A program made the position numbers and the translations under genes. The notes under the pieces are model-generated. The model was not told the origin of the DNA and did not search any database. It was given only the letters and a program-made list of their open reading frames with translations. Positions 1 through 10,056 of a stretch of DNA of 64,000 nt are shown in pieces; position 1 is the stretch's first letter; each line of letters starts with the position of its first letter. This stretch comes from Lichenostomus cassidix (taxonomy: Eukaryota; Chordata; Aves; Passeriformes; Meliphagidae): contig CM039211.1 of NCBI GenBank assembly GCA_008360975.2, forward strand, positions 69,957,965 to 70,021,964, written 5' to 3'.

Positions 1-299
1 ACAAAACCAGCAGTGCTGCTTTTCTCCATGTTTGTTGCTCAACCGTTACTTGGAAAAGTACTTCAGCAGGATAATAATACAAAGACAAGAGAGGAAATTA
101 GGGAAAATAAACTAGCCTTAATAATATAATTTTTTCAAAGATATATAAAGGTATATAAATTAAATGCATATACATTAATATAAAATTTTACCAATTTATT
201 TTAACATGATAATAATTTTTTGGTATGTTTGTTGGTATACAGTGAGCATATGGGCAAATAAACCAACCCAAAATGGACTCTTGTAGGTGAAGTAGTGAA
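1..299. other. AT-rich DNA, no feature seen
   Basis: This stretch is AT-rich, with runs of TATATAAA-like sequence around 130-220. I see no exon, repeat family or regulatory motif in it. It leads directly into the CR1 fragment that starts near 300. Confidence 0.5.
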
Positions 300-900
300 A
301 GTGGCCATGAGCTGGCACTGTGCACTTGCAGCCCAGAAAGTCAGTCATACCATGGCCAAGGAAGGACATTCTCCCTCTCCCCTGCACTCTTGTGAGACCC
401 CATCTGGGGTGCTGGACACAGCTTTGGGGCCCCAGAACAAGAAAGATGTGGACCTGTTGGAATGAGTCCAGAGGTTGCCATAAAGATGCTGGGATGGCTG
501 GAGAACCTCTGGTTTGGAGACAGTCTCAGAGCTTTTGTACTGTTCAGCCTGGAGAATGCTCTGGGGAGACCTTACAGCCCCTTCCAGCACTAGAGGGGAC
601 TTATAAAAACATTAGAGACAGAGTTTTATCTATTCTTATAGTGATAGGACTATGAGCAATGATTTTAAACTGCAAGAGGGTAGATTTAAGCTGTCTGTGA
701 GGAAGATGATGAGGGTGGTGAAGGATTGGAAGGGGTGAGCCATAGAAATCATGGATGGCTTGTCACTGGATAGATTCATGGTCAGGTGGGGATTTGAACA
801 ACCAGGTCTGGTGAAAGGTACCCCTGTCCATGGCAGTGGGGTAGGACTAAGATTGTCTTTGAAGGTGTCTTACAACCCAAAACTATTCTATGATTTTGAT
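300..900 (+). mobile_element. CR1 LINE fragment, 3' part
   Basis: This is a 5'-truncated copy of the avian CR1 non-LTR retrotransposon. Recognisable CR1 3' blocks occur in the right order: the start near GAGCTGGCACTGTGCACTTG (310-329), the block with GTGAGACCCCATCTGGGGTG (392-411), AATGAGTCCAGAGG (462-475), GTTCAGCCTGGAGAA (543-557), and the terminal ACAACCCAAAACTATTCTATGATTTTG (871-897 region). The end at about 900 is the usual CR1 3' terminus, an ATTCTATGATTCTATG-type octamer repeat, here decayed to ATTCTATGATTTTGAT. Many substitutions and small deletions show it is old. The open frames inside it are not genes. The exact subfamily is not assigned. Confidence 0.9.
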
Positions 901-1642
901 TTGCAACAGCAAATTGTTCTCAATTTAGTGTCCATTTTTCATTTTCCCCAAGGGCTCCACTGTGAAAGACATACCTGTACCTCTGAGTGACATAACCTGG
1001 ATGAAATGCTCAAACTGGAGTTGTTCTGAGCACAAGAGTTCAGCAGAAGTGTGGAGTTACTGCTAGAGTTTCAAATGCATGGGGAATCAACATTTCTTCC
1101 AGGCGTATAGATGTCCAGTCCAAAAAGTAAGAGCAACCCTCATATTTTTATGCAGATGAACATCAATATTTCTTCAGCTTATTGAATTATTCTGTGCTGC
1201 GTTAAATAGTGGCATAGCCATTACTTTCTTATGCACAGGCAATGCTGGGAGAAGAAGAAAAACAGCCAAACAAATGCTATACTTGGTACTTTCATTTGCA
1301 GATCTGGGGCTTCTTTTATCACAGTGATATATGCTGGTCTGAAACCTACTCTATATTTTTAAATATACTACCATGTCCTTGATGGCAGCAAAAAGAATTA
1401 ATATCTTAATTTCTACAAGTCAGTAAAGCCTAAAGCCCCAGATCCTTTAAGATATGCAGATATGCCCAGAGCCTACTGAAACCACCACATGATCAGCAAA
1501 GAAGGCGGTGACCTGATCAAACCTACGCAGAGAATTCATGACAAAAGAGGTACTATACCAACTTTTTTACGCAGAAACTAAGACACAAATAGACTTTAAT
1601 TCACCTTGCAGTTTCCAGTCCTCAGAAAAAACTGTCTCTGAT
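901..1642. other. Unique DNA between CR1 and LTR element
   Basis: No coding exon, tRNA or known repeat is recognisable here. The stretch is of ordinary composition and ends at the 6-bp target site duplication of the LTR element at 1643. Confidence 0.4.
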
Positions 1643-1648
1643 ACTAGT
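1643..1648 (+). repeat. Target site duplication, left copy (ACTAGT)
   Basis: ACTAGT stands immediately before the TG that opens the 5' LTR. The same six bases follow the CA that closes the 3' LTR at 4693-4698. An exact 6-bp duplication is the footprint of retroviral integrase. Six bases is typical of class II (ERVK / alpha- and betaretrovirus-like) elements, whereas ERVL and gammaretroviral elements usually give 5 and 4 bp. Confidence 0.93.
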
Positions 1649-2267
1649 TGTGGAGGTTTTACCTCCGAGTTGCCAGCTAGAGGGCCGGCCGTGGGGGCGG
1701 GGACAGCCTGTGCTGTCTCAGTCATGGTGACAGTGAGATCAGCCCATGAGCCCCTGTGGCAATGTATGCACCAGCTAAGAAGATCATTGGCCCAGACGCC
1801 TCCCCCGCCCCTTTCCCATGTATGGCTTGGTTTCCGGACTGTTCTTCTTTGTTCCCCTCCTAAGTTGTACCCCATTGGTTGGTTTGGATTATGTATCCTC
1901 CCCTCCCTTGTAATGATTGGTTGTTACCCCTGTCCCTCTTCCCTATGGCTTTCCCGGTTGGCCTGCATGCCAAACCACTCCCTCTCTCCTTCCCCTTAAG
2001 ACCCTATTCCACTGTGTGCTCAACGGCCATTTTGTCCTGCTCACCGGGACACCTTGCTGCCCGACACCAACTGCCGCTGACAGCTTGCAGCCTCCGGAGC
2101 TCCAGACCCCACGCCCGTCCCTGCTTCTCCGCCCCGTCTCTCCTTCCCCGGACCTTCCCTACTGCACCGCATAATAAACCACTGGAGAGCCGCAGACTGC
2201 CTGCTGTGCGTCCTTCTGCCGCGCACCCCCAGCCTACCCGCCTGCTTTCTTTTTATTTTCTACAACA
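1649..2267 (+). repeat. 5' LTR (619 bp)
   Basis: It begins TGTGGAGGTTTTACC and ends TTTCTACAACA, obeying the TG...CA rule. Likely signals are two inverted CCAAT boxes (ATTGG) at 1874-1878 and 1916-1920, and an AATAAA polyadenylation signal at 2173-2178. A GT/T-rich downstream element is weak. No classical TATA box is evident; TTAAGA near 1996-2001 is a possible substitute. It pairs with the LTR at 4074-4692, offset by 2425. The seven differences are at 1666, 1699, 1967, 2108, 2109, 2189 and 2225, all transitions. U3/R/U5 borders cannot be placed from sequence alone. Long open frames through the LTR have no coding character. Confidence 0.95.
2173..2178 (+). terminator. AATAAA polyadenylation signal in 5' LTR
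   Basis: AATAAA lies in ATAATAAACCACTGG about 90 bp before the LTR end, the usual R-region position for a retroviral polyadenylation signal. The same hexamer is at the matching position in the 3' LTR (4598-4603). Confidence 0.7.
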
Positions 2268-2269
2268 AG

Positions 2270-2287
2270 TGGCGAACCAACGTGACC
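2270..2287 (+). other. Primer-binding site
   Basis: TGGCGAACCAACGTGACC starts 2 nt after the CA of the 5' LTR. TGG is the complement of a tRNA 3' CCA, and position and length fit a primer-binding site. It resembles the tRNA-Trp site of avian alpharetroviruses (shared TGG.GA.CC and ACGTGA blocks) if one base of gap is allowed. I recognise this from family knowledge and have not matched it to tRNA sequences. Confidence 0.7.
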
Positions 2288-3049
2288 CTCCGAGCCCACT
2301 TTCTCTTTCGAAGAGAAGAGTGATGATCCCTGGGCCGACTGAGCTAACCAGAGGGACTGAGCCAACCGAACGCAAGCAAAGTGCAGTGTTCCCGGTGAGT
2401 GGCGAGCTAGCTCATGAAGTCCGGACCTGCCCAACATCAAGCGCCGGACCGATGCAACCTAGTTCCCCAGCTCACAGCGGCAGCGGAGAACACTGCATGG
2501 GTGAGGCAAAAAAGTTTCCTTTTCCCCTTTCCTACTAACCCTAACCCCTCGCGAGTGGCAGAAATGGGCTGGCACGTAACATCTGCGCCATGCCTAACAA
2601 AACGACGCGCTTTTTCATTAACCCCATTATTTAGTTAACCTATCCCAAAATTTAATAGGGGTGAATGTTCCATCCTCCCACCTTCCTTTCCCCTTTATCC
2701 TTCCCCTTTCTAACAAAAGGTACTTAGTGAATGCAATTGGGCAGCACTCACTGACCCCTTTTGTTCCCCCTTGCTGCCTGTCCCCCTCGGCTGAGTTTTG
2801 GAGAAGCAGCTCAGCTGATGCAGATGGCAGTCCCCTTATAGCCTGAGATGATGCATCGATGCGGTGCTCCTAGAACCCTTTATCTGGGAGCCTGCCTTGG
2901 TGCTCCGCTTAGGTTGTCTGGGAGAAGACGCCGACGCGGTTTCTCGAACCCCTTATCAGAAATCTGCTTTAGCGTATCCCTCAGACCTTTCCGGTGTTCG
3001 GGGAAAATCTTCCCTAAACATCTACCCTATACCCCTTAAACCTAATTTG

Positions 3050-3384
3050 TTGCCCTTGGATGTTGGAACCGACGGCAACGAACCCTTTTCCCTCACCCCT
3101 CTTTCCCTAACCCGCTTAAATCTCACCCCATTGCCCTTGACTGAGACCTCGTGTCTCAGCCAACGGTCACAAAAGTGCTCTTGACGGAGACTTTGTGTCT
3201 TCGTCAACAGCCACAAAATTCTTTCCAAGCTCTTAACTGGGACCTAGTCTCCGGTTTCAGCTAACGGCTGCCCCCTTTTCCCTTATCCTTTCGCCCTTGT
3301 CTGGAATTTTGATGTCCGGCCTCGATCAACGGTACCGTAAAGCCCTTGACCGTTGCCTTGATGTCCGGTTTCGGCCAACGGCAA
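3050..3384 (+). repeat. Imperfect tandem array of hairpin-prone units
   Basis: Six related units begin near 3050, 3131, 3178, 3230, 3292 and 3342. Each starts (G)CYCTTGAC/GG-like and runs to a CAACGG-like 3' block (for example CCAACGGTCA at 3160-3169 and GGCCAACGGC at 3373-3382). Units 2 and 3 fold well: CTGAGAC (3141-3147) pairs with GTCTCAG (3153-3159), and GACGGAGAC (3183-3191) pairs with GTCTTCGTC (3197-3205, one G-U), both around a 5-nt loop. Unit 4 allows GGGAC with GTCTC. Spacing is about 46-80 bp. The function is unknown; an RNA packaging or export structure is a guess. Confidence 0.65.
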
Positions 3385-4059
3385 ACCCCCTTCCCTTTTT
3401 CTCTTCCCTGACCTTACCCCCAAAAATCCGTGAGTCCCCAAAATGGCGGTGGGGGGCTCTTTTCTAACATCTAAAATGGCGTGCTCGAGTCCCCTGAAGC
3501 AGCTTCTTCTTCCCACAAACCTTCGCGTTTCCCGCCTCCCGCTTTCCCTTCCCGCCTTTTGCGCTCTCCTTCCCGCTGGTTATGTCGCCCTCCCCCATGC
3601 CGCTTTGGGTCCCCATGAACATCTACAGCACTGCCAACCGCCATCTGCTCTAACGGTGTCTCAAGTAGTGTCTCCACAGGTCAAAACCATACTTTTCATT
3701 CGCGTGCTGCTATCAGAGGCACTACCAGAAAACATCAAGAAAAGCCACCGGCAGGCAAAGACACCAGAGCTGAAATGCGAAAAATCTCTGCCGGCAGCTC
3801 CAGACCACCAAGCTGAAAAATAAAGATTTTGCACGTACCCCATCCCCCATAAAGAGCTCTCCAATGGTTCCCCCATCCAATAAAGTTATTTATACTTGTG
3901 TTTCCTTATTTGCTTTAAATCGAACTTTTACTCTGAAATCGCGTAAATTGCTCCAGGCACATCTTGTGCAAGTCGTTAATAATTTGGCATTTACATTTAA
4001 CATCCATAGATTTCAGAGTAAAATGTTCAAACTGTTCTCCTTTCCCTCATTTAGTTGGT

Positions 4060-4073
4060 AAAAAAGGGGGAGG
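4060..4073 (+). other. Polypurine tract
   Basis: AAAAAAGGGGGAGG abuts the TG of the 3' LTR. This is the expected primer site for plus-strand DNA synthesis in a retroelement. Together with the primer-binding site it shows that the cis-acting replication signals are kept although protein genes are absent. Confidence 0.92.
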
Positions 4074-4692
4074 TGTGGAGGTTTTACCTCTGAGTTGCCA
4101 GCTAGAGGGCCGGCCGTGGGGGCAGGGACAGCCTGTGCTGTCTCAGTCATGGTGACAGTGAGATCAGCCCATGAGCCCCTGTGGCAATGTATGCACCAGC
4201 TAAGAAGATCATTGGCCCAGACGCCTCCCCCGCCCCTTTCCCATGTATGGCTTGGTTTCCGGACTGTTCTTCTTTGTTCCCCTCCTAAGTTGTACCCCAT
4301 TGGTTGGTTTGGATTATGTATCCTCCCCTCCCTTGTAATGATTGGTTGTTACCCCTGTCCCTCTTCCCTATGGCTTTCCCGGTTGGCCTGCGTGCCAAAC
4401 CACTCCCTCTCTCCTTCCCCTTAAGACCCTATTCCACTGTGTGCTCAACGGCCATTTTGTCCTGCTCACCGGGACACCTTGCTGCCCGACACCAACTGCC
4501 GCTGACAGCTTGCAGCCTCCGGAGCTCCAGACTTCACGCCCGTCCCTGCTTCTCCGCCCCGTCTCTCCTTCCCCGGACCTTCCCTACTGCACCGCATAAT
4601 AAACCACTGGAGAACCGCAGACTGCCTGCTGTGCGTCCTTCTGCCGCGCGCCCCCAGCCTACCCGCCTGCTTTCTTTTTATTTTCTACAACA
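4074..4692 (+). repeat. 3' LTR (619 bp)
   Basis: It has the same length and ends as the 5' LTR, with seven transitions (4091, 4124, 4392, 4533, 4534, 4614, 4650) and no indels. The AATAAA is at 4598-4603. At four of the seven sites one LTR has CpG and the other TpG or CpA, the pattern of methylated-CpG decay after insertion. The LTR ends CA at 4691-4692. Confidence 0.95.
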
Positions 4693-4698
4693 ACTAGT
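4693..4698 (+). repeat. Target site duplication, right copy (ACTAGT)
   Basis: This is the exact repeat of 1643-1648 and follows the closing CA of the 3' LTR. It shows that both ends of the element derive from one insertion event and that no LTR-LTR recombination with another copy has happened. Confidence 0.93.
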
Positions 4699-7600
4699 AA
4701 CTGAAAAACCACTGAGGAGTAATGGCACAGAAGTTGGAAAAATACATACTTCATAGAGAAATCTGGCTTAAAAAGGTAAAGTTCTACCATGACTGCTTCT
4801 ACTTGCTTTAAAGAGTATCCACACTGACCACAGGGTGAAGATGACTGAGCTGTAGCTATGTGCCATTTCCAATGGAAGCAGAAAGAATGATTGCCTGAAC
4901 AAGAGGGTAAGCTCACATGAAGGCAAATTTGCCTGTGACATTCTCTATCCTGATCAAAAGACTTTAATAACTTTATTTCTTATTAAAGCATCTTTTTTCC
5001 TTGTTCATGATGAAAGAACTCATTTAAACAGGAAAGTTCAGGCTTCCTTTTATTCAATACCTACAGGGTCTTACCTTTTTTTTTTTTCCTTCTTTCTTTC
5101 TTGTCTATGGTTCCTTCAAATTAAGTGGTTCCTTGCAATTAATTTGCTGTGAAAGGTAATCCTCATCTCAAACCACTCTTCTGGCAACATCAGCATTTGA
5201 TACAGTAAATAAATTTTCAGTTATCTTCATATTCTACCAACTATACCAAGTACTGTCCTACCAGAAATCATGATCAGGTACTAAAGACTCCTGAGAACTA
5301 AATGATCCAAGCTCAGAAGGTCTGAATCCCATGATAAATTATACAAAAGGGGCACTTGAATAGATTTGTAACTGATTTTGCTGCTCAGAACACCTCCATT
5401 TCAATTAGAGGTAACCAAGAGGCATGACACTGAAGAGCAAAACTAATAATTTTTGCTGATGTCAAGAAAGGTTATGGGAGGTGAGGGGAGAGAAGCAATG
5501 ACTTTCATAAAATGTACATAATACAAGTGCCTCAGTCCTTGTTTTATGTCCTTGAAGTTGAGAAGGACCATTTCTACTTTGTCTCTACCCCACAGCTGTG
5601 GCACTGTCATAAAGAGTAAAGCCCATTCATAGTAGGATAACTTTGGCCTCAGCAGTGCTCAGATGGAAACTGGATCATGATCATTTCACTGTGTGAAGAT
5701 AAAAATTTCCTATCTGGTTTCGTGGTCGAGATTTGCCCCCAAACATGCACAGGATGGAAACCACAACATCCAAGACAACCAAAACCACAGTATTTACAAA
5801 TCTTCTGTGAAATTACAGAAAGATTTTTAGCAATTGCCAGGCAGCTCATCACTGTTAGCCCAATTTTGACTGCTCTGAATCCCAAATGTTTCAGTACCTC
5901 TGACCCCATATAAAATTCTTCCCAGTTTTAGCAGTTTTTGTCAGGTTATCTGTGTTGGGCAGTGGAAGGTAAGCTGGCTGCTTTGATTGTATAAATAACT
6001 AAAATATCTTTTTCTTTCTGTTTTTCTTTTTTTTTTTTTTTTTTAATACTTTGTTCAAGGAAAATGAATAGGCCATGCAGGTGTGACCTGTGTTACCACA
6101 TACAACTAATCAGACTATGCCAGTCTAAATTATTACAGTCCCTCTTTATTCACTAGATCAATTACAATTTACTTCAGTGGAAAGCCTTCCTTTGGAAATC
6201 AGACTAATTTTGTGCCAATAATTTGTGAACACAGTATATTTACAGGTCCTAAACATGAAGGCCATATTTTTATAGGTACTGTAGAGTTATGTTTCTGTGC
6301 TTTATAGGTGCTATTCACCGGAAGGTCAGACCTCAATGTAATTAATAAATCTCTCTGTCATCTTTTAAAACTTGTCTTGGTCTTTCTATGTGTGGGTTTT
6401 TTTGTGGTTGTTGTTTTCTTTCCTTTTCTTTTTTCCTTTATTTAATAAATGTCATTTAGCCAAAACACTTAAATCAAATTTTTGGGTCCTGAAAAGCTGA
6501 AAAGAGTAGGATTTTGCTTCCTTTATCATTAGTTATGAAATCATATTGTCCACCTTTCTTCTTATCTGTGTGTATATACATAAAATCGCAAAAAACTCTG
6601 TAGGAAAATAGTCTTATAGCAAGAAATGAGTCAGTATCAATGACATTTTGTGACAAAAAAGAAATGCAGAGGATTAGAGAGAGAGGTAAGAACACAGAGA
6701 CAATCACCACCCAAAGCCAGATAAGAGGAAGTTCAGCCCCTGAGAATTGTATTTTAGTGTGGGTGTATGTTGACCTCACTATGGGAGCTCCTGAGAAATT
6801 ATCTCAGTCTCTCGAATCTAACAGTAAGGCTTCCCAGAATACAGTTTAGGCCCTGGAGAAATCACATAATCTGTGTTTAAATATTAAGCAATTTAAAGAC
6901 TGGATCTCTACTAACCTATAGCGGCTCCTTAGGGAGAATCCACATGAGGAGCACAGGGGGTACATCAGGAGAGAAGTGTTTTTGGAAGTGGGGAGAGAAA
7001 TACCTGGAACACATATTCAAATGGTGGAGGACATAACTGAAATGATTACTTTTCTTATTGGTGTTAATATAGGAATATTTTTCCTAAACAAGGATAAGCA
7101 GCTATATTTTTTAAAAATAACTTTATTTATGAAATTACTCTGTCTAGAAAGTTGTAGCATGGGGTAACATCTACCTTGCTGTTCTGTGATATAGATATTT
7201 GGACAGGAGAGTGAAGATACCTGTTAGTTAGTGTTTGTGTGTGTATTTCTTGATATCCAGGGGATAGGTTTTTCTAAAACATACATATGCATTTCAGAAT
7301 GCGTGTCTTTTATACCCTCCAGCTTTAGAAAAACTTTTCTTTGCAATAGCACCAAAAAAGCAAATGAAAATTATAAACTCAGCCTTTTATACTTGCAAAG
7401 TATTAAAAAAAAAATATTTGGTGAAGTTAAACATGTTTCAGTGCTTTCAATTCCATACAGTTTTCAGGATATTCTGTGTACCCCAGGCTGTCAATAAAGA
7501 TAACATGGGATTGTCAAAGTGGCAGAAGCTAATGTGGTCATTATTAGTTCACTATATTATGTTTAAAAACACTCTCTGAGAATAAGTACTGTCACAACTG

Positions 7601-9958
7601 GTACAATAAAATCATTCATCATGTTAATAGCCCCATCAGAAACAATCTGTAATCTGTACCTCAGGCAGGTGGGCAAATCTAAGATTGGACAGACAGATAT
7701 GCAAATTCAGTTCTCACTTCTGGACTACCTTCCTTCGGGATTTTAAGTGTGTTGCTCATTGTCTCACTTAAGAGTACTTGGATTTTGGAGAGGATAGCCT
7801 GGTCTGCAATTTGTTTACGAAACATTGCCCATGAACAGACTGTCAAGTCATGTATTTTGGGGCAGCTAATTAAACCCCCAAATACTTCAGCATGTGGCTA
7901 ATTCCGAATGCATAAATGGTCCCATTGAAACCAACATCTGAGTGCCTTTTGGAATTAGAAACTTATGGAACATCTTAAATTAGGAGGAAAAAAACCTCTT
8001 TGAAATCCTCCCTTCTCATCACTTCAGAATCTTCCCCAATGAACCGAGTGTTTTGCTTATCTGAACCCTGGCTTGTAAAGCAAACTGATGTCTCAGTTTC
8101 AATGCATTTGACCTTGATGACAACTTTGTTGTTGAACTTTACAAAGCTAAATGGTCTCCTCTGACTGTGCTGTTAAACCTTACATAAATTGCACAGAGCA
8201 TATGGAAAAAAAATAATAATTTAAAATATAATATAATAAAAGGAAGAAAATAAAAAGAAAAAGCCATAAGTTGATGGCATGTTTTCCTGAATTTGGGCCA
8301 TATTCAAGCACAGATCACTGCCACATGCCACTGTGCCATCCAGTCCCCTACTCACACAACTACTGCAAATGGTATCATTTTGCAACTAATTTACTCGCTT
8401 AGTTTTGGCCATTAGTCATTCCCAATATCCTCAATCTGCAGGTAATTTTCCACATTATTAGTTACCCACCTGTCTTATTAAACTGGACTTTCTGAAACCC
8501 TGTGTGTCTACATTTTCTGCACCTTTAGATCAAGCAAATAATTGCCTGTACCTGGATGGAAGGATTTAATAGGAAGATTATAGTTGATTCCAAAAGTTAA
8601 TAACTATAACATCTGGTTTCTCTTTTTAACATTTAAATGATAAATTCAGTGTTCAAGAAGAAAGGAGAAAAAAAGTGAGAACACAGAAGAATGAAATGTT
8701 CTTATCATTTGTAGGACAAGTTAAATTTAGACGGGCAGAAGGTAGGTTTTACTCTTTCCCACTTAATGTTCCACTACCTTGACCCAAAGGGACCAATCTT
8801 TATCACATTAATAGAGGGAATTTCTCAATACCGAGACAAGACTTGGCTCCTTTTTCACTAAGAATGCCAAGTGAGCTGCATTATGCAAAATCTTGGTTAT
8901 CTTCCGCTGCTCTTTATGATAGACTATGGCTGTTCTGAGATGCCTCAACTCATTTCTATGCAGACCTCTATAAAACCATCTGCATGGGAAGAGTTTCAAA
9001 TATTTCTGGGTAAAACTGGGAACATTATTTTCCCAAATCAGTTCAGAAGGGATGGGGGGAAAGAGAGAAAGTGAGAATTAAGAGGCAACAAAAATCTAGG
9101 GTCTCACTGTCTGGACCTCAGATGCTCAGAGTTGTGTTGGCAGCTGTCCACGGGCACAAGTGCTAAACCTATTTTGCATATAAATTGACACACTTAAAAA
9201 AGATGCACACATCTTTAACAGATGCATTTTCCTTGCTAGGCAAATAAAAACATGCTTGTTGCTTAAGTTCACCTGCAATGAAAACAAAATGCCCAAGAGC
9301 TATTCAAGAGGAATAACAGACTTGAGCTCCAGCCTGCATGACTCATTAGTCTTTATGGATTCCACATCCAAACCTAAGTGTCAAAGACCTTACAGCCCAC
9401 CAAGGAGGGAAAGTAGTTTCAAAAAAAGATGAGTATCATTGGCACATAGTGGGCAGTGTAATTAACCTACCCAGGTGAAACCCTCCTCAGGGACACGTTT
9501 ACTCCCCAAGTCTGAATATGGTAGTAGCAGAAATGGAGGAAGCTATCCTAGTCCTGTTGTTCCATCTGGGGTTAAAAATAATATCTCCTTCTCGTAAGTT
9601 TTTTTGTTGTTGTTGTTTTTTGGTTTTGTTTTTGGTTGTTTTTTTTTCCCAAAATACATAGATTCAGCAAATTCAGTTGGAAAGACCTTGGATCTTAGCA
9701 AACTACAATACAGCAGGAAGATGCTCCTTCCTCACTTTGGACCATTTCTTCCTTTCTGAATCTTGGGATTGAGGGGTCTCCCTTACAGAGATCTGAGCAC
9801 AAAAATTAATGCAAGTTGTCCTTTCCCAGACCTACTATGTGGACTCTGCTGCCCCCTAAGTGATTTATCTATGGCAAAAGAGACTTCCTGAATTCCATGA
9901 CAGCCAAAGGACTTGAAACCAGGCCTCTCTGCATCCAACTTATGGTCAGAAGCTTTTC
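4699..9958. other. Unique AT-rich DNA, no gene seen
   Basis: I find no exon, RNA gene or recognised transposon. Low-complexity tracts are T-rich at 5075-5104, an 18-nt T run at 6027-6044, T/G-rich at 6400-6440 and T/G-rich at 9597-9648. Near 7880-7960 lie homeodomain-like AATTA motifs (GCTAATTAAAC, GGCTAATTCC), and ATGCAAAT near 7698 is an exact octamer motif. Open frames are short and without familiar sequence. Confidence 0.45.
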
Positions 9959-10056
9959 CATATATAAAACATATAAAGAACATATGTTTATATATGTTTA
10001 TATAAATGTTTATATGTTTTTATGTTTATAAATGTTTATATAAAGAACATATAAAC
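9959..10056. repeat. AT-rich TATATGTTTATA repeat with flanking 15-mer
   Basis: A 98-bp tract made of overlapping TGTTTATATA-like words. The 15-mer ATATAAAGAACATAT occurs at 9971-9985 and again at 10038-10052, bracketing the variable part. The composition suggests slippage and short duplications, and the region is close to self-complementary. Confidence 0.75.

Larger units (their letters stand above)
2268..4073 (+). other. Non-coding internal region of the LTR element
   Basis: This 1806-bp stretch lies between the LTRs. The longest frames (about 126 aa at 3443-3823 and 106 aa at 2864-3184) show no retroviral motif; there is no YXDD reverse-transcriptase box, no CCHC zinc knuckle and no D(T/S)G protease site. 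A good splice-donor match (CGGTGAGT, intron starting at 2395) lies about 130 bp after the 5' LTR, where retroviral leaders carry theirs. The middle is C/T-rich with repeated CCCTTTTCC-like tracts. The region 3050-3384 is a tandem hairpin array. Two more AATAAA hexamers lie at 3819-3824 and 3879-3884. TAACCCTAACCC near 2536-2547 is a short telomere-like stretch, probably chance. Confidence 0.8.
1649..4692 (+). mobile_element. Non-autonomous LTR retroelement, ERVK-like, 3044 bp
   Basis: A structurally complete LTR element. It has two 619-bp LTRs with TG...CA ends, a 6-bp target duplication, a primer-binding site 2 nt after the 5' LTR, and a polypurine tract directly before the 3' LTR. The LTRs differ at 7 of 619 positions (1.1%) with no indels, so insertion was recent in evolutionary terms. 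The 1806-bp internal region encodes no recognisable gag, protease, reverse transcriptase, integrase or env domain, so it must have moved with proteins from another element. The internal part is pyrimidine-rich and includes an array of hairpin-prone units (3050-3384). It is clearly richer in GC and CpG than the surrounding AT-rich DNA, as expected of a recent arrival. The assignment to class II rests on the 6-bp duplication and is inference. Confidence 0.92.

Noticed and set aside
320..655. 111-codon frame as a possible gene
   Set aside because: It lies wholly within CR1 3' sequence.
1879..2538. 219-codon open frame across the 5' LTR and leader
   Set aside because: It crosses the LTR border and the primer-binding site; the sequence is non-coding regulatory DNA of the element, and the frame has no retroviral motif.
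2536..2547. TAACCCTAACCC as an interstitial telomere repeat
   Set aside because: Only two units inside a C/T-rich element; chance is the simpler reading.
3443..3823. 126-codon frame in the internal region of the LTR element as a possible accessory gene
   Set aside because: No recognisable domain, and C/T-rich composition that keeps frames open; kept only as part of the captured-sequence finding.
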